Shown: piece after piece, positions 51,019 to 60,330 of the stretch
Layout: each line of letters begins with the position of its first letter
Numbering within the stretch: the stretch's first letter is position 1
Source of the DNA: Planctomycetia bacterium
Lineage (GTDB): Bacteria; Planctomycetota; Phycisphaerae; UBA1845; UTPLA1
DNA length: 64,000 nucleotides
Assembly (NCBI GenBank): GCA_015200345.1
Contig: CP054187.1
Location: 352,470 to 416,469, forward strand
Reading direction: 5' to 3'
The notes under the pieces: generated by a model
Databases searched by the model: none
Told to the model about the DNA's origin: nothing
What the model saw: the letters and a program-made list of their open reading frames with translations, nothing else
Position numbers and translations under genes: made by a program

Positions 51019-53741
51019 TGTAAAACGGGCGATGCCGACGGAGCCGCGCCCGGGACTGTTCCGGGCGGCCCTTCCAGACTCGGCTTGACCTTTTTGGGAT
51101 TGGGCACGAACACCGGCGAGATCGGGTCGAGGAGATCTTCCTCATCGGCGGGCCATCCGGAAGGCGGCCCCACGATGACATCGAACACGAAAACAAGTCG
51201 CTCGCTCGTTCCAGCCGGCGCTCGAACATGGCCCAGCGCACGTTGCAGGATTGTACGGTCACCAAAGACCATCCGAGCCTCCGCCGGCTCGGCCAGCAAC
51301 CGGCCGAAAATTTCCACCGCCTCGGGCTTCACAAACAACAGCGCTCGTTCGACGCCGCCTTTCTGATAGGAAAGCAGGCAGCACGACTCACGCATCCAGT
51401 CCAGCACGTTGTTGACGACCACATCGCGATCGCGCGTGGAGTCCCACACGCCGTCCATCGCGCGATAGCCGGGCTTGTTGGATTGTCCGCTGGCCATCAC
51501 CGCGAAGTATCCGCCGTTGGCATCCTGCGTGCCGGCGAATCGAACCCCCGACAACCCGGTGATGCGCTCAATGTCCTCTGTTTTCAGTGCGGGCAGCTTA
51601 TCTCTAAAATCGTCTTGAACCGCCCGCCAGTCATAGTGCTCCCCCGCCGGCGGTGGCGAGTGAACCGGCACCCGCTCGCTGGACGGCGGCGAATTCAGAT
51701 AGGCCAGCCCCGGCACCGGCTCGTTGTTCCACTTGCTAAAGCGAATCGAAAAACCCCAGCCTCGGTCCAGCGGCGCGGGCCACGATTCGACCACCACGGT
51801 CAGCTCGTTCCACCCGGCGCGCAACGGGGCGTACGACGCCACCGTGTCCACCAGATTCCGATCCGCGAACTTATGTGCCGAGTAGTAGTCCCCCCGATGG
51901 ATGCAGGCACCATTCAGCCAAACAGCTGCGCCGTCGTTCTGACCAATCCACATGCGCACGTCCTGATCCGCTGGCGAATAAACCCACGCCGTCGCGCGGG
52001 CCAGCGCCCAGCCTGCCCCGGGAAAAACCTCCGCTAGATTGATGAAGTCCGTCTCCGCATTAACGCGAATGGTCTTCTCCGGCGCGGCGGCCGGCAACGG
52101 ATCGAGCACGTGCTTTTGCGGCGGGCCTTCCGCGGGCGGCGTGTCCTTCACGGGATACGGACCATCGATCTGCCACAGGTCGACGTAGCCGCCGGGAACG
52201 GGTGTATCGGCGATGCGCGGCCGCATGCACTCGTCACCGGCGAGGTGATAGCGCATCACCGATCGGACCGACGTGCCGATATTATGCGGTGGCTGCGTGC
52301 CGCATGCAGAAAGCGCTTCGCCGTCCGGCACGGCGGAGATCACTTCTCCCGCGCGAATCGCCCACAGGTAATGTTCGTACCACAATCGCATGTATTGCGG
52401 CCAGGTCGAATCGATGTACGTCGCCGAGAGCGCAGCCCCGCGCGGACCCTGATCCGGACCGACCGTGATGCTCGGCTTGCCCTGTTCTTCGGGCAACCGG
52501 GGCCGGATGCTGATGACGCTGTCGAACCAGCCGCGCCGCCCGATGAGATCCTCGGCAGGCGCCTCCAGCCCCTCGGCATACGTCACATACTCCCGCGGTT
52601 CGTAGTCCAGCACTTCGTAGAATGTTGTCGCAATGCGAAGCCGTCCGCCCGTCGCGCCCCAGATCATGGCCGCGCCGAGCAGCCAATGCTCCTTGATCGC
52701 GCGAAGATCGGCATTGGACAGCTTGGTGCCGCCGCGCTTGCGTTCGATGATCACCAGCGCGTACCAAACAGCCGGCTCCTGGAACCCGACGGCGTAACCG
52801 GCTCGCTGCATGTAATCAAGCAGTTTGATCGGACCGGTGTTCATGCGCTCGGCCATTTCACCCGCGCGATAGAAGCTGTCGGCATGCTTCGGATCAATGA
52901 TGCGGGCCTCGTCAAATTCGTTAAACGCCTGCGAATAAAGCCCTGCCTGCTGAAGATACAAACCCCAGCGGTATCGCTCGTTGAGATTGCCCGACGGATT
53001 GTGCGGCCGGCCGTCGTAGGCCAGCTTGCGCAACCCGCGGCGCGCCATTCGCGCGATGCGCTCGTTGTCCGACTGGCTTAGCGCTTCGTAAGACTTGCGC
53101 GCATTGATCTTGTCGCCGCCTAAATCAAAGAACAGCGCCTGAAGAAACTGCTTCGCGACCGGATCGGGCGTCTCCTGAATCAGCTCCAGCAGCGGCCCAG
53201 AAGCGCGTTCGGGCAGCACCAGCACGTCGGGCATCGCCACCATCGGAATCGCGATGCCTTCGACCTCGCTCTCCAGCGTTACCTGAATCGTCAGGTTCCC
53301 GTTTTCAAACCCTGGATTGGCGCGAACGTCACCCAAATTGATGACGTACGCCGTGTTGTAATCCTGCAAATCCCAATCGGGCAACGCCTTCGTCCCGATC
53401 GTGAACTTCAGCTTCGCCGGAATCTGCTGCTCCACCGTCAGCGGCTGGTCTGACCCCACCACCGGCGGCTGTGACACGGCCTTCTTCGGGCGACTGCTGA
53501 CCATCACAATGCCCAGCGGGAGATGACCCGATGCACTCGGTGGGAGGATGAATTTCTGTTCATGCGTGCCGGCGGGGATTTGCGCAAACCCCATCGGAAT
53601 CCAGTTTACTTCGTAGTGGCTGCCGGCGCTTGCAGTCAGCGTCGAGACCCCAAGAAGAAACGCGCCGATGAGGCTCTTTCTCCCAAGCCCCGTCATTGCG
53701 TTGCGGCCGAACGCGAAAAGAATGAAACTGCGAACCCTCAT
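51015..53741 (-). CDS. Large exported protein with repeats and jelly-roll-like domain, unknown function
   Basis: 908 residues from the ATG at 53741, with GAGG eight bases upstream. A signal peptide ends TLTASA, after an unusually long n-region. Residues 30-210 look beta-rich. Residues about 215-360 are TPR-like (RYRWGLYLQQAGLYSQAFNE, then ADSFYRAGEMAERM). Around 560-680 there is a galactose-binding-like beta-sandwich (RMWIGQNDGAAVWLNGACIH, then AGWNELTVVVES), as in beta-galactosidase jelly rolls. The C-terminus ends in a Pro/Ser/Ala-rich tail. No enzymatic motif was found. It lies downstream of the VWA-ExbBD-TPR-lipoprotein set with an 80-base gap and directly upstream of the glycosyltransferase. 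Confidence 0.78.
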   Translation of the reverse strand: MRVRSFILFAFGRNAMTGLGRKSLIGAFLLGVSTLTASAGSHYEVNWIPMGFAQIPAGTHEQKFILPPSASGHLPLGIVMVSSRPKKAVSQPPVVGSDQPLTVEQQIPAKLKFTIGTKALPDWDLQDYNTAYVINLGDVRANPGFENGNLTIQVTLESEVEGIAIPMVAMPDVLVLPERASGPLLELIQETPDPVAKQFLQALFFDLGGDKINARKSYEALSQSDNERIARMARRGLRKLAYDGRPHNPSGNLNERYRWGLYLQQAGLYSQAFNEFDEARIIDPKHADSFYRAGEMAERMNTGPIKLLDYMQRAGYAVGFQEPAVWYALVIIERKRGGTKLSNADLRAIKEHWLLGAAMIWGATGGRLRIATTFYEVLDYEPREYVTYAEGLEAPAEDLIGRRGWFDSVISIRPRLPEEQGKPSITVGPDQGPRGAALSATYIDSTWPQYMRLWYEHYLWAIRAGEVISAVPDGEALSACGTQPPHNIGTSVRSVMRYHLAGDECMRPRIADTPVPGGYVDLWQIDGPYPVKDTPPAEGPPQKHVLDPLPAAAPEKTIRVNAETDFINLAEVFPGAGWALARATAWVYSPADQDVRMWIGQNDGAAVWLNGACIHRGDYYSAHKFADRNLVDTVASYAPLRAGWNELTVVVESWPAPLDRGWGFSIRFSKWNNEPVPGLAYLNSPPSSERVPVHSPPPAGEHYDWRAVQDDFRDKLPALKTEDIERITGLSGVRFAGTQDANGGYFAVMASGQSNKPGYRAMDGVWDSTRDRDVVVNNVLDWMRESCCLLSYQKGGVERALLFVKPEAVEIFGRLLAEPAEARMVFGDRTILQRALGHVRAPAGTSERLVFVFDVIVGPPSGWPADEEDLLDPISPVFVPNPKKVKPSLEGPPGTVPGAAPSASPVLQ

Positions 53742-53821
53742 GATCGATGCCTCAAGCTGCGGTAACATGATCCGGCGTCTGCATGGAAATCATCATAAAC
53801 GCATCGAACCCACGTCGCCAA

Positions 53822-54673
53822 TCAGGAGGGTCGCCGCGACGCGGAGTCGCTTGCGCGATGAGACGAACCCGCGCCTTGATCGGTCGAAGAAGTGTGCATC
53901 CACTCAAAGTCGCGGTCGTTCGCACCGACGGTGTCGCTTGTTGTTCGGGCGTCGCGCGCTGCCGGCATGAGTCGCGGCGATTGCCGTACCCGTCGCCGCA
54001 ACCCCAGCCACGCCACGAGGAGCACCGCGACTGCGAGAACGACCCAGCGTTCGCTTGCCATGGAAACGCCACTGGAACGTTCCGCGGTACGATCCGACGT
54101 CGATGCCACGCTGACCATTCCATTCGTCACCACAACGACGCCGGCGCCGGATTGGCCGTCCGCCGTGCGAAACATGCGCGACTTCAGAAAGTATCCCGTC
54201 GCCCGTACCGGCAAGCCGATCGGCATCCTTGCCGGTTGCTCCATGCAGACAATCGTAACGATGGCATGCGAACCGGGCACCGAGAGTTCCAACTGCGTCA
54301 GGCGGCCCAATTCCGGCCGCGCGCGAATCTCATATTCCTCCCGACTCCGCAGAACCCCCTCCACCACCACAGGTCGTCCGCGAAAATCCGCCGGCCGCTC
54401 CATCAACTGCCGGATTGGGGTCGATGATTCGGATGCGGCTGCCAGCAATTCCTGTCGTGCCGCGGAGGATCGGGCGTGCGCGCAAAGCCAATAGAACGCC
54501 TCGTCGTCAAACGAAAACGTCCCATCGACCACCTGATCGAACATTTCTCTCGCCGCAGTGGCGCCTGGCTCCGTCCGAACAGGAGCGGCCCACTCCTGCA
54601 CCGGCGAGACTGGCGGCGAGGCACACGAAGCCGGCAGTATGACCCAGGCGATGACACTCCACCACCGCTTCAT
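53822..54673 (-). CDS. Exported lipoprotein-like protein with OB-fold-like region and C-terminal anchor
   Basis: 283 residues from the ATG at 54673, overlapping the TPR gene stop by four bases. The N-terminus (MKRWWSVIAWVILPASC) is a lipoprotein-type signal with Cys17. Residues about 75-180 (MERPADFRGRPVVVEGVLRS, then LPVRATGYFLKSRMFRTADG) look like an OB-fold. A membrane helix at about 205-220 (WVVLAVAVLLVAWLGLRRRV) is followed by a polar tail. The helix would place the OB-like domain outside and the tail in the cytoplasm. No function is known. It probably belongs to the ExbBD complex by context. Confidence 0.72.
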   Translation of the reverse strand: MKRWWSVIAWVILPASCASPPVSPVQEWAAPVRTEPGATAAREMFDQVVDGTFSFDDEAFYWLCAHARSSAARQELLAAASESSTPIRQLMERPADFRGRPVVVEGVLRSREEYEIRARPELGRLTQLELSVPGSHAIVTIVCMEQPARMPIGLPVRATGYFLKSRMFRTADGQSGAGVVVVTNGMVSVASTSDRTAERSSGVSMASERWVVLAVAVLLVAWLGLRRRVRQSPRLMPAARDARTTSDTVGANDRDFEWMHTSSTDQGAGSSHRASDSASRRPS

Positions 54674-57357
54674 GGTGCGCTCACTTCGCACAACCGCCTT
54701 GCTTCGTCGTGCAATTCCAGCAGCCGCGCCTGCCACGGCGGCCCACCAAGATCCGGATACCACGCTCGCTCGCTGGCGATGCCGCGCACCACGTCCCGCG
54801 CGCGACCCCGTCGAAGCTGATGCCGTAGCCAGCAATACCTTGCCTGCCAGTACAAGACCGGGTTCACGTCGCGCAGCGCGGTGTCTTCCAACAGACGACC
54901 CCATAGCGCTTCAGCGCGATCCGCCAGTCGCTCACGCTGTGATGCATCGGCCGATTCGGCCCGCGCCTCGTACAGCCGGGCTGACCATGCAATAAAATCG
55001 CCGCGTTGCGGCGCACGACGCATCAATTGCTCAAGCTGCGAAAGGGCTTCATCCGCTCGCCCGGCATCGGCCAGAAACCGCGCCCAGGCAAACCGCGCCA
55101 CGACCTCCAACGCGCGATACTCCGGCTGGGACAGACACAACCCGGTCAAGCGTTCGGCCAGGCGCACACCATCCCCTGCAAGCTGCGCCGCTTTCTCGCG
55201 CTGACCGGCAACGTCGTATCGAGTGATTTCGTCGCCCATATCATCGAGTAGCGATTTCACCACGTCTCCTGCCCCGGGCCGGATCGGCGTCGACAGAATT
55301 TTCTGCATGACCTGCGACGCTTCCAAATTTCGACCGAGCTTTTGCAGGCAGCGCCAGCGGAGCGCCAGCACGTCTATTTCCGACTCAAGCGGCGCGAGCG
55401 CAACCAGCGCTTCGTCGAATGCCGCCACGCCGTCGGAGCTAAGAATGCGGCCCGCGACAAGGCGCGCCTGCCGGGAATCCTCGGTGGGCTTATCCGGCGG
55501 ACTCGCTTCGGCGTAGGCCAGCCAGGCGGCTGCCGCTTCCTTCCCCACGGATTGAAGACTGGCATCGCCGGTTTCCCGCGACTGGTCGAACAACCTCTGA
55601 CGACACGCCGCGATGCCACGGATCGCGCCGAGATGGTACGACGACGACGGTGGGATCCGTGCAAACGCCGCCACGGCCCCCTCCCAATCCCCCGTCTCCT
55701 GCAACGCCAACGCGGCGGAATACCGCGCTTCCTCCGCCAGGTCGTGCTTCGGCAGCCGTGTTGCCAAACGTTGCGATGCGCGGGCCAGCACGCGGCAGTC
55801 TTCCGGACGGCGGCCGGCCAGCGCCAGCTCGCGCGCGATCCGATAAGCCTGCTCGATGGATTGCGCCGCGACGAGATCGTCTGAACCGTCGCCGATCTTC
55901 TCAAAGAGCGACAAGGCATCCCGCGGCCGCCCCAATTTATATTGACAAAGCGCAAGATGAAACATGGCTGCATCGCGCGTGGACGGGTCCAGCCGGCGTT
56001 CCACGAGAACGTTCAGCAACGTCTCGGCCCGCGCGAAATCCCCGCGCGCCAGCCGCTCCTCCGCAGCCAGGCGAAGCGATGCGTCGGACAAAGTCTCCGG
56101 CTCCGCCGTGGCGGGCACGATTCGTTCGAGGTAGACGCGGGCAAGCGCCTCCCACGCCGGACCTCGACGGGCAACGTTCTCCATCTCCTCGATGGCGTGA
56201 TCCCGAAGCGTCTCGAACGTCTCCGATGGGGCCCGCGCTATGGAACTCCCTGATTGATCCGAACCACCCGCGGTGCGATCCCGAATCATCGCCCGGGCCT
56301 CAACCATCCACGACCACGCGTGCAACACCGGTGCCAGCCGAATGTAAAATGCGCCGCCCGAGTCCCCTCGATTGACGGGCGCCTTCGCTAAGGCCCCGAA
56401 CACGCGCCGCGCGGCATCCCACTTCCCCGCAGCCAGCAATACGCGGCCCAGCTCATGCTGCGCGCGCACGGACAGATCCATCGGCGCAGGAGAATCGACC
56501 GCTCGCTTCAGCACCGCCTCGGCCTCTTGCCACGCAGCCAGCTCCCGCAACGCGATTCCTTTCCCGATCAGGGCCCCCAGGCGCTCGTTCGCATCGTCGG
56601 ATTCCCGGCTCAATGCATCAAACGCCGCCAACGCTTCATTCGCCCTTGCCGCACGGGCGGCGGGATCGGCTTCCGTCACCGTCGCACGGTACAACTGCGC
56701 CCACGCCAGCCCGGTCCGCTGCGCCTGCCCCAGCGCGCGCAGCGGCTGCGTCAAACCCAGCAGCATGAAGCGCTCTTCCGTCAAGCGCTTCGCATCCATC
56801 AGCCGGAACAGACCCTGCCCCGCCCGGCGATTCAGATCGATCACTTCAGCCAGCCCCGCATCCAGGGCTTTGCGATCACCCGCGAGGCCGCTGGTCATCT
56901 CCAGCCGATCCAATTCCGGCGCCAGCCGGTGTTTCAGGAGCAGATCCGCCAGTTCAACGCGACATTCCGCGAAATGAAACTCGATCCATTCGCTGCGCTC
57001 GGCGGTCGTTCCGGGATCCCGCGCAATTAAGTGTCGATATTCGCGTTCGGAGGCAATCAGAAAATCTCTGCGAACCGAATCGGTATGCGTGGTTGCCGCC
57101 GCCTGTCGATACGCGCGAGCCACGTGAATTCGGAAGGGTGCCGGCTGATTCTTCACCGCTTCCGCCACCAGTTCCGGCATCCCCCGATCGGACAACGCGC
57201 GGATCAGTCGATATGCCTCGCCGGTGAGACGACCTGCTTCGATCGCCGGGTCGTCCTGCGCGATGATCGGACTGGACGAAACCAACGCAGTCACCCATGC
57301 CAGCGCGATCACCGCGCGCACACGTTGCCGCTCATGGATCGGGAAAACTCGCACCAT
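54670..57357 (-). CDS. Large exported TPR protein
   Basis: 895 residues from the ATG at 57357, which shares its A with the TGA of the second ExbD gene. The longer upstream frame lies inside ExbD. A signal peptide ends SSSPIIAQ. The mature protein is an almost continuous superhelix of TPR-like pairs (GRVLLAAGKWDAARRVFGAL, RLAAEERLARGDFARAETLL, AMFHLALCQYKLGRPRDALS). Such periplasmic TPR proteins often act as scaffolds, like YbgF/CpoB in the Tol system, but this one is far longer. Coupling to exbD implies a role in the same envelope machine. Confidence 0.82.
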   Translation of the reverse strand: MVRVFPIHERQRVRAVIALAWVTALVSSSPIIAQDDPAIEAGRLTGEAYRLIRALSDRGMPELVAEAVKNQPAPFRIHVARAYRQAAATTHTDSVRRDFLIASEREYRHLIARDPGTTAERSEWIEFHFAECRVELADLLLKHRLAPELDRLEMTSGLAGDRKALDAGLAEVIDLNRRAGQGLFRLMDAKRLTEERFMLLGLTQPLRALGQAQRTGLAWAQLYRATVTEADPAARAARANEALAAFDALSRESDDANERLGALIGKGIALRELAAWQEAEAVLKRAVDSPAPMDLSVRAQHELGRVLLAAGKWDAARRVFGALAKAPVNRGDSGGAFYIRLAPVLHAWSWMVEARAMIRDRTAGGSDQSGSSIARAPSETFETLRDHAIEEMENVARRGPAWEALARVYLERIVPATAEPETLSDASLRLAAEERLARGDFARAETLLNVLVERRLDPSTRDAAMFHLALCQYKLGRPRDALSLFEKIGDGSDDLVAAQSIEQAYRIARELALAGRRPEDCRVLARASQRLATRLPKHDLAEEARYSAALALQETGDWEGAVAAFARIPPSSSYHLGAIRGIAACRQRLFDQSRETGDASLQSVGKEAAAAWLAYAEASPPDKPTEDSRQARLVAGRILSSDGVAAFDEALVALAPLESEIDVLALRWRCLQKLGRNLEASQVMQKILSTPIRPGAGDVVKSLLDDMGDEITRYDVAGQREKAAQLAGDGVRLAERLTGLCLSQPEYRALEVVARFAWARFLADAGRADEALSQLEQLMRRAPQRGDFIAWSARLYEARAESADASQRERLADRAEALWGRLLEDTALRDVNPVLYWQARYCWLRHQLRRGRARDVVRGIASERAWYPDLGGPPWQARLLELHDEARRLCEVSAP

Positions 57358-57830
57358 CAGGATGGCCCGTCTACCGTCGCGGCCGCCTGCCCGCGATCCA
57401 CCGAAAACTGAACGCGCGCGAACCCCGCGCGCCGGGCAGCGTCCATCGCCGCCACGACGTGCTCGTATCGAACCGCCGGTTCCGCGCGAATCACGACGCG
57501 CGATTGCGAATCCGCGCCCGCCTCCACGCGCGACCGGAGAAATCCCTCCAGCGCCGGGAAGTCTCCATCGCGAATCGACTGGCCCATCACGCGGATGCCG
57601 CACCCCGCACCCTCGCCGCGATCGAGTTCAATCCGCACCGCCGGCACGATGCTGATCTGCGCCGCGCCGCCCGGTCCGGCCTGCGCCGGCAGTCGCGTGG
57701 AAAGGAAACCCTCGGTGAGCACGAAGCTCGTTCCCAGCATGAAAAAAATCAGTATGACCATGACCACATCGACCATCGGCGCAAGATTCGGCACGGTCGT
57801 ATGCGCAATCGGGAATCCGCGGCGGTTCAT
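57357..57830 (-). CDS. ExbD/TolR family protein (second copy)
   Basis: 157 residues from the ATG at 57830, overlapping the first ExbD stop by four bases. The single N-terminal helix holds the proton-binding Asp in NLAPMVDVVMVILIFFML. The periplasmic part (RVVIRAEPAVRYEHVVAAMD) has the ExbD fold and extends about 30 residues beyond usual length. Together with ExbB it forms a proton-driven motor that energises outer-membrane processes. Two ExbD genes in tandem suggest a heteromeric ExbD dimer. Confidence 0.92.
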   Translation of the reverse strand: MNRRGFPIAHTTVPNLAPMVDVVMVILIFFMLGTSFVLTEGFLSTRLPAQAGPGGAAQISIVPAVRIELDRGEGAGCGIRVMGQSIRDGDFPALEGFLRSRVEAGADSQSRVVIRAEPAVRYEHVVAAMDAARRAGFARVQFSVDRGQAAATVDGPS

Positions 57831-58264
57831 GAGCGTCGCTCCTCCCGCCGCGCGGCCGCGAACGTGATTCGACGGATGTTCGCCTCGGCGCAAGCGCGCA
57901 TCACCACCTCAATGTGGCGATACTCGAGCGCACGATCGGCACGAATCACGCAGTTCAGCTCGGGATCAATGGCCCCCGCTGCTTTCAATCGACGCGCAAC
58001 GTCCTCGAGCGATGCCGGTTCGCCGCGGTATTGATACGTCGGCTCACCGCGCTCATCCGCGACGATCCCAATGACGACGCGATTGCCGAACTCCGTCGAG
58101 GCGGCGTCCTGCGCCGTGGCGGCGGCCGGCAGGTCGATCCGCACGTTCTCCCGCTCGACCATCTTGGTGGCGAGCATGAAAAAAATAAGCAGGCACATCA
58201 TCACGTCCACCATCGGAGCAAGGTTCAGCGTCAGGGCGGTCGGTTGGGGTGGTCGGCGAATCAT
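57827..58264 (-). CDS. ExbD/TolR family protein (first copy)
   Basis: 145 residues, normal ExbD size. The helix NLAPMVDVMMCLLIFFMLAT carries the key Asp, followed by a periplasmic domain (CVIRADRALEYRHIEVVMRA). It overlaps the second copy by four bases and lies 39 bases after exbB. The two copies share about the same helix but differ strongly in the periplasmic domain. Confidence 0.94.
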   Translation of the reverse strand: MIRRPPQPTALTLNLAPMVDVMMCLLIFFMLATKMVERENVRIDLPAAATAQDAASTEFGNRVVIGIVADERGEPTYQYRGEPASLEDVARRLKAAGAIDPELNCVIRADRALEYRHIEVVMRACAEANIRRITFAAARREERRS

Positions 58265-58303
58265 GTCGAGGAGCCTTCTAATTCGCGAAAAATCGGTGGC
58301 GAA

Positions 58304-59173
58304 TCAGCGCGATTCAACGGGTTGCGGCTTGGCCGAAGACGCCGCCGTACCGCCGGCTGTGGCCACTTGCGGTGCATGGACCGCGCCGCCACCGCCGGGA
58401 GATGGCGGCGCCGGTCGAGGCGCGTCCGCCCCGAAACCCATCGCCGCCGGCCGGAAGTATTCGAGCAGATCCAGCACCGCCGCATGAGCCGACACGGTCA
58501 GGGCATCGACTCGGTTGCGACAGATGCCAAAGAACCCCAGCGCCACAATCGCGACACTCAACCCCAGGAACGTATTGACCAGCGCCAGGCTGATTCCGCC
58601 CGCGAGGTCCTCCGGGCGATAGGCGCCGTGCGTGTCCTGCATCGCGCCGAATGCCTTGATCATGCCGAGCACGGTTCCCAGCAACCCCAGCAACGGCGCG
58701 AGGTTCCCGATCACATTCAGATACTCGACGCGCCGGAACAATCGGCTGGTCCAGACCCCGGCGCGCTCGTCGGCGCACTCGCGCATCGCCTCAAAACCGT
58801 GTCGACCGTGCCGCAATCCGACTTCCAGCACGTCGGCGAACATGCTTCGCTGTGTCTTGAGCTGCTCAATGCACTCCTTGAACTTTCTCGCCTCGATCAT
58901 CTGACGCATCTGCTCGATCGGTCCTTCCGGCGCGATTGATTTCCGACGAACACTCACAAACTGCTCGACGATGATCGTCACCGTCGCCAGCGACATCAGG
59001 GCGATGATCAGACCCGTCCATTCCGCCCCGTGAACTATCACGTTGAACAGCGTTCGCGAACCGGCGGCCGCCGTCGGCGTCGCGCCGCCATCGCCGAGGT
59101 CCTGCGCCCACGCCGTGCCGCCGAACATCGCCGCGACGCATAACGCGACTCCAATCCATCGTGTCTGGTTCAT
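58304..59173 (-). CDS. MotA/TolQ/ExbB proton channel family protein
   Basis: 289 residues. An N-terminal signal-like helix (VALCVAAMFGGTAWAQ) adds an extra segment before the three usual helices: one at about 48-70 (GLIIALMSLATVTIIVEQFV), and the pair at about 150-215 (NVIGNLAPLLGLLGTVLGMI, then GGISLALVNTFLGLSVAIVA). The conserved Pro-Leu-Leu-Gly-Leu-Leu-Gly-Thr-Val is intact. The C-terminal tail is Pro/Ala-rich. The cytoplasmic loop contains ERAGVWTSRLFRRVEYLNVI. It forms the stator with ExbD, driven by proton flow. A GGAAGGAC ribosome site lies ten bases upstream. Confidence 0.93.
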   Translation of the reverse strand: MNQTRWIGVALCVAAMFGGTAWAQDLGDGGATPTAAAGSRTLFNVIVHGAEWTGLIIALMSLATVTIIVEQFVSVRRKSIAPEGPIEQMRQMIEARKFKECIEQLKTQRSMFADVLEVGLRHGRHGFEAMRECADERAGVWTSRLFRRVEYLNVIGNLAPLLGLLGTVLGMIKAFGAMQDTHGAYRPEDLAGGISLALVNTFLGLSVAIVALGFFGICRNRVDALTVSAHAAVLDLLEYFRPAAMGFGADAPRPAPPSPGGGGAVHAPQVATAGGTAASSAKPQPVESR

Positions 59174-59224
59174 GCCGCTGTGGGTCCTTCCGGGTGTCGT
59201 TTCGCCCCGTCGCGCACCGGCACT

Positions 59225-60316
59225 TCACGGCAACGCCGTCGAAGCCTGTTCGCGCGATGCGCGATCCGAGACGTGTTTGTAAGTCCCGCGATTGGTTTCC
59301 GCAATACGCCGCAAAATGCGCTCGCCTTCGTCCATTGTGTCGTTCGCAAACAAAATTGTGTGAATCGTCGTACGCCGCTCCCGGTTCATCCGAGCGATCG
59401 TACTTAGCAGCTTGGAGTTCTGATCCCCGAAATCGCCATCCGACAGTAGATACATGACATCCGGCTTGTATTGCAGCGCCCGCCGCGCCGCCTCAACCGG
59501 CTCCGTCTGGCCGCGCGGCACCACCGACTTGATGGCATCAAACGCGTCGCGCTTGTTGTCCGCCGTGGCCCAGCGAAGCCGCTCGAACAGCTCGGTCGGC
59601 CGACCATCGTTGAACCAGATGACGTTGAACTGCTGGTCGGCACCGAGCGAACCGATCGCGCGCATCAACTCCTGCTGCAACGCAGAGAAGGCGTCGCCCA
59701 TCGACCCGCTGCGATCCATGACGTACACAACGGACTGCGCGGCCTGACCTTCGCCGACGCCCCATAGGCTGCCCACCGATGCCCTCCCGGTGACATCGCG
59801 CTCGCCCAGTCCGGTGCCGTCGCCTTGACTTCCGCCGCGACCTCGCCCGACCGGGACAACGTCGGATCCTCCGATCGCGCTGACGGCCAGTTCGTCCAGC
59901 CCGGCGCCGCCGGCAGCCAGAAACGGCTTGATGGACGCGGTTCGCTCCGATGGCAACGCATCGTGGGTCAGATCGTTCAGCGTCGGGCCGTCAGGGGCGT
60001 CTTGTTGAGCCTCGCGAGCCGCTTGCTCCGCCTTGCCGGCGAAATGGAATCCCACCGCCGGTAAGTCTGCGATCCCATCAGTCAATTCCACTGAATAAGC
60101 TCGCTCGGTGATCCCTGGACGCGCCAACGACCAGGTCGCCGCCGCGAGGCCGAGCAGGCCCGCAGCATGGATTGCGACGCTTGCGAAAGCGGCCCCCACC
60201 CAGGATCCCCGTCGCGCGGGCAGGCGATGCAGCGCCTCACGCCGGTTCCGCAGTGCCGCGCGCGCATCGGCCCCGGCGGGATCTGATGGAGTACAATGGG
60301 ACTGCGAACGCGACAT
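59225..60316 (-). CDS. VWA-domain protein with TonB-like N-terminal membrane anchor
   Basis: 363 residues. A cytoplasmic N-terminus of 37 residues leads to one membrane helix (about 38-64: SWVGAAFASVAIHAAGLLGL...), whose tail AYSVELTD resembles the exit of TonB/TolA-type anchors. A Gly/Pro-rich linker (about 80-185) precedes a VWA domain (195-355) with an intact MIDAS: DRSGSMGD (201-208) and SDGDFGD. The topology puts VWA in the periplasm. It is directly upstream of ExbB-ExbD-ExbD, the place of a TonB/TolA-like energy transducer. This suggests the VWA domain is the part moved by the motor. TATAAT lies eight bases before the ATG. Confidence 0.85.
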   Translation of the reverse strand: MSRSQSHCTPSDPAGADARAALRNRREALHRLPARRGSWVGAAFASVAIHAAGLLGLAAATWSLARPGITERAYSVELTDGIADLPAVGFHFAGKAEQAAREAQQDAPDGPTLNDLTHDALPSERTASIKPFLAAGGAGLDELAVSAIGGSDVVPVGRGRGGSQGDGTGLGERDVTGRASVGSLWGVGEGQAAQSVVYVMDRSGSMGDAFSALQQELMRAIGSLGADQQFNVIWFNDGRPTELFERLRWATADNKRDAFDAIKSVVPRGQTEPVEAARRALQYKPDVMYLLSDGDFGDQNSKLLSTIARMNRERRTTIHTILFANDTMDEGERILRRIAETNRGTYKHVSDRASREQASTALP

Positions 60317-60324
60317 GTTGACGG

Positions 60325-60330
60325 ATTATA
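60325..60330 (-). promoter_or_regulatory. Consensus -10 element eight bases before the VWA gene start
   Basis: A perfect TATAAT on the minus strand overlaps the TAA stop of folD, with eight bases between it and the ATG at 60316. No -35 element is seen. If used, it would produce a leaderless mRNA starting the VWA-ExbBD unit separately from folD. No ribosome site is present before the ATG. Confidence 0.45.
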
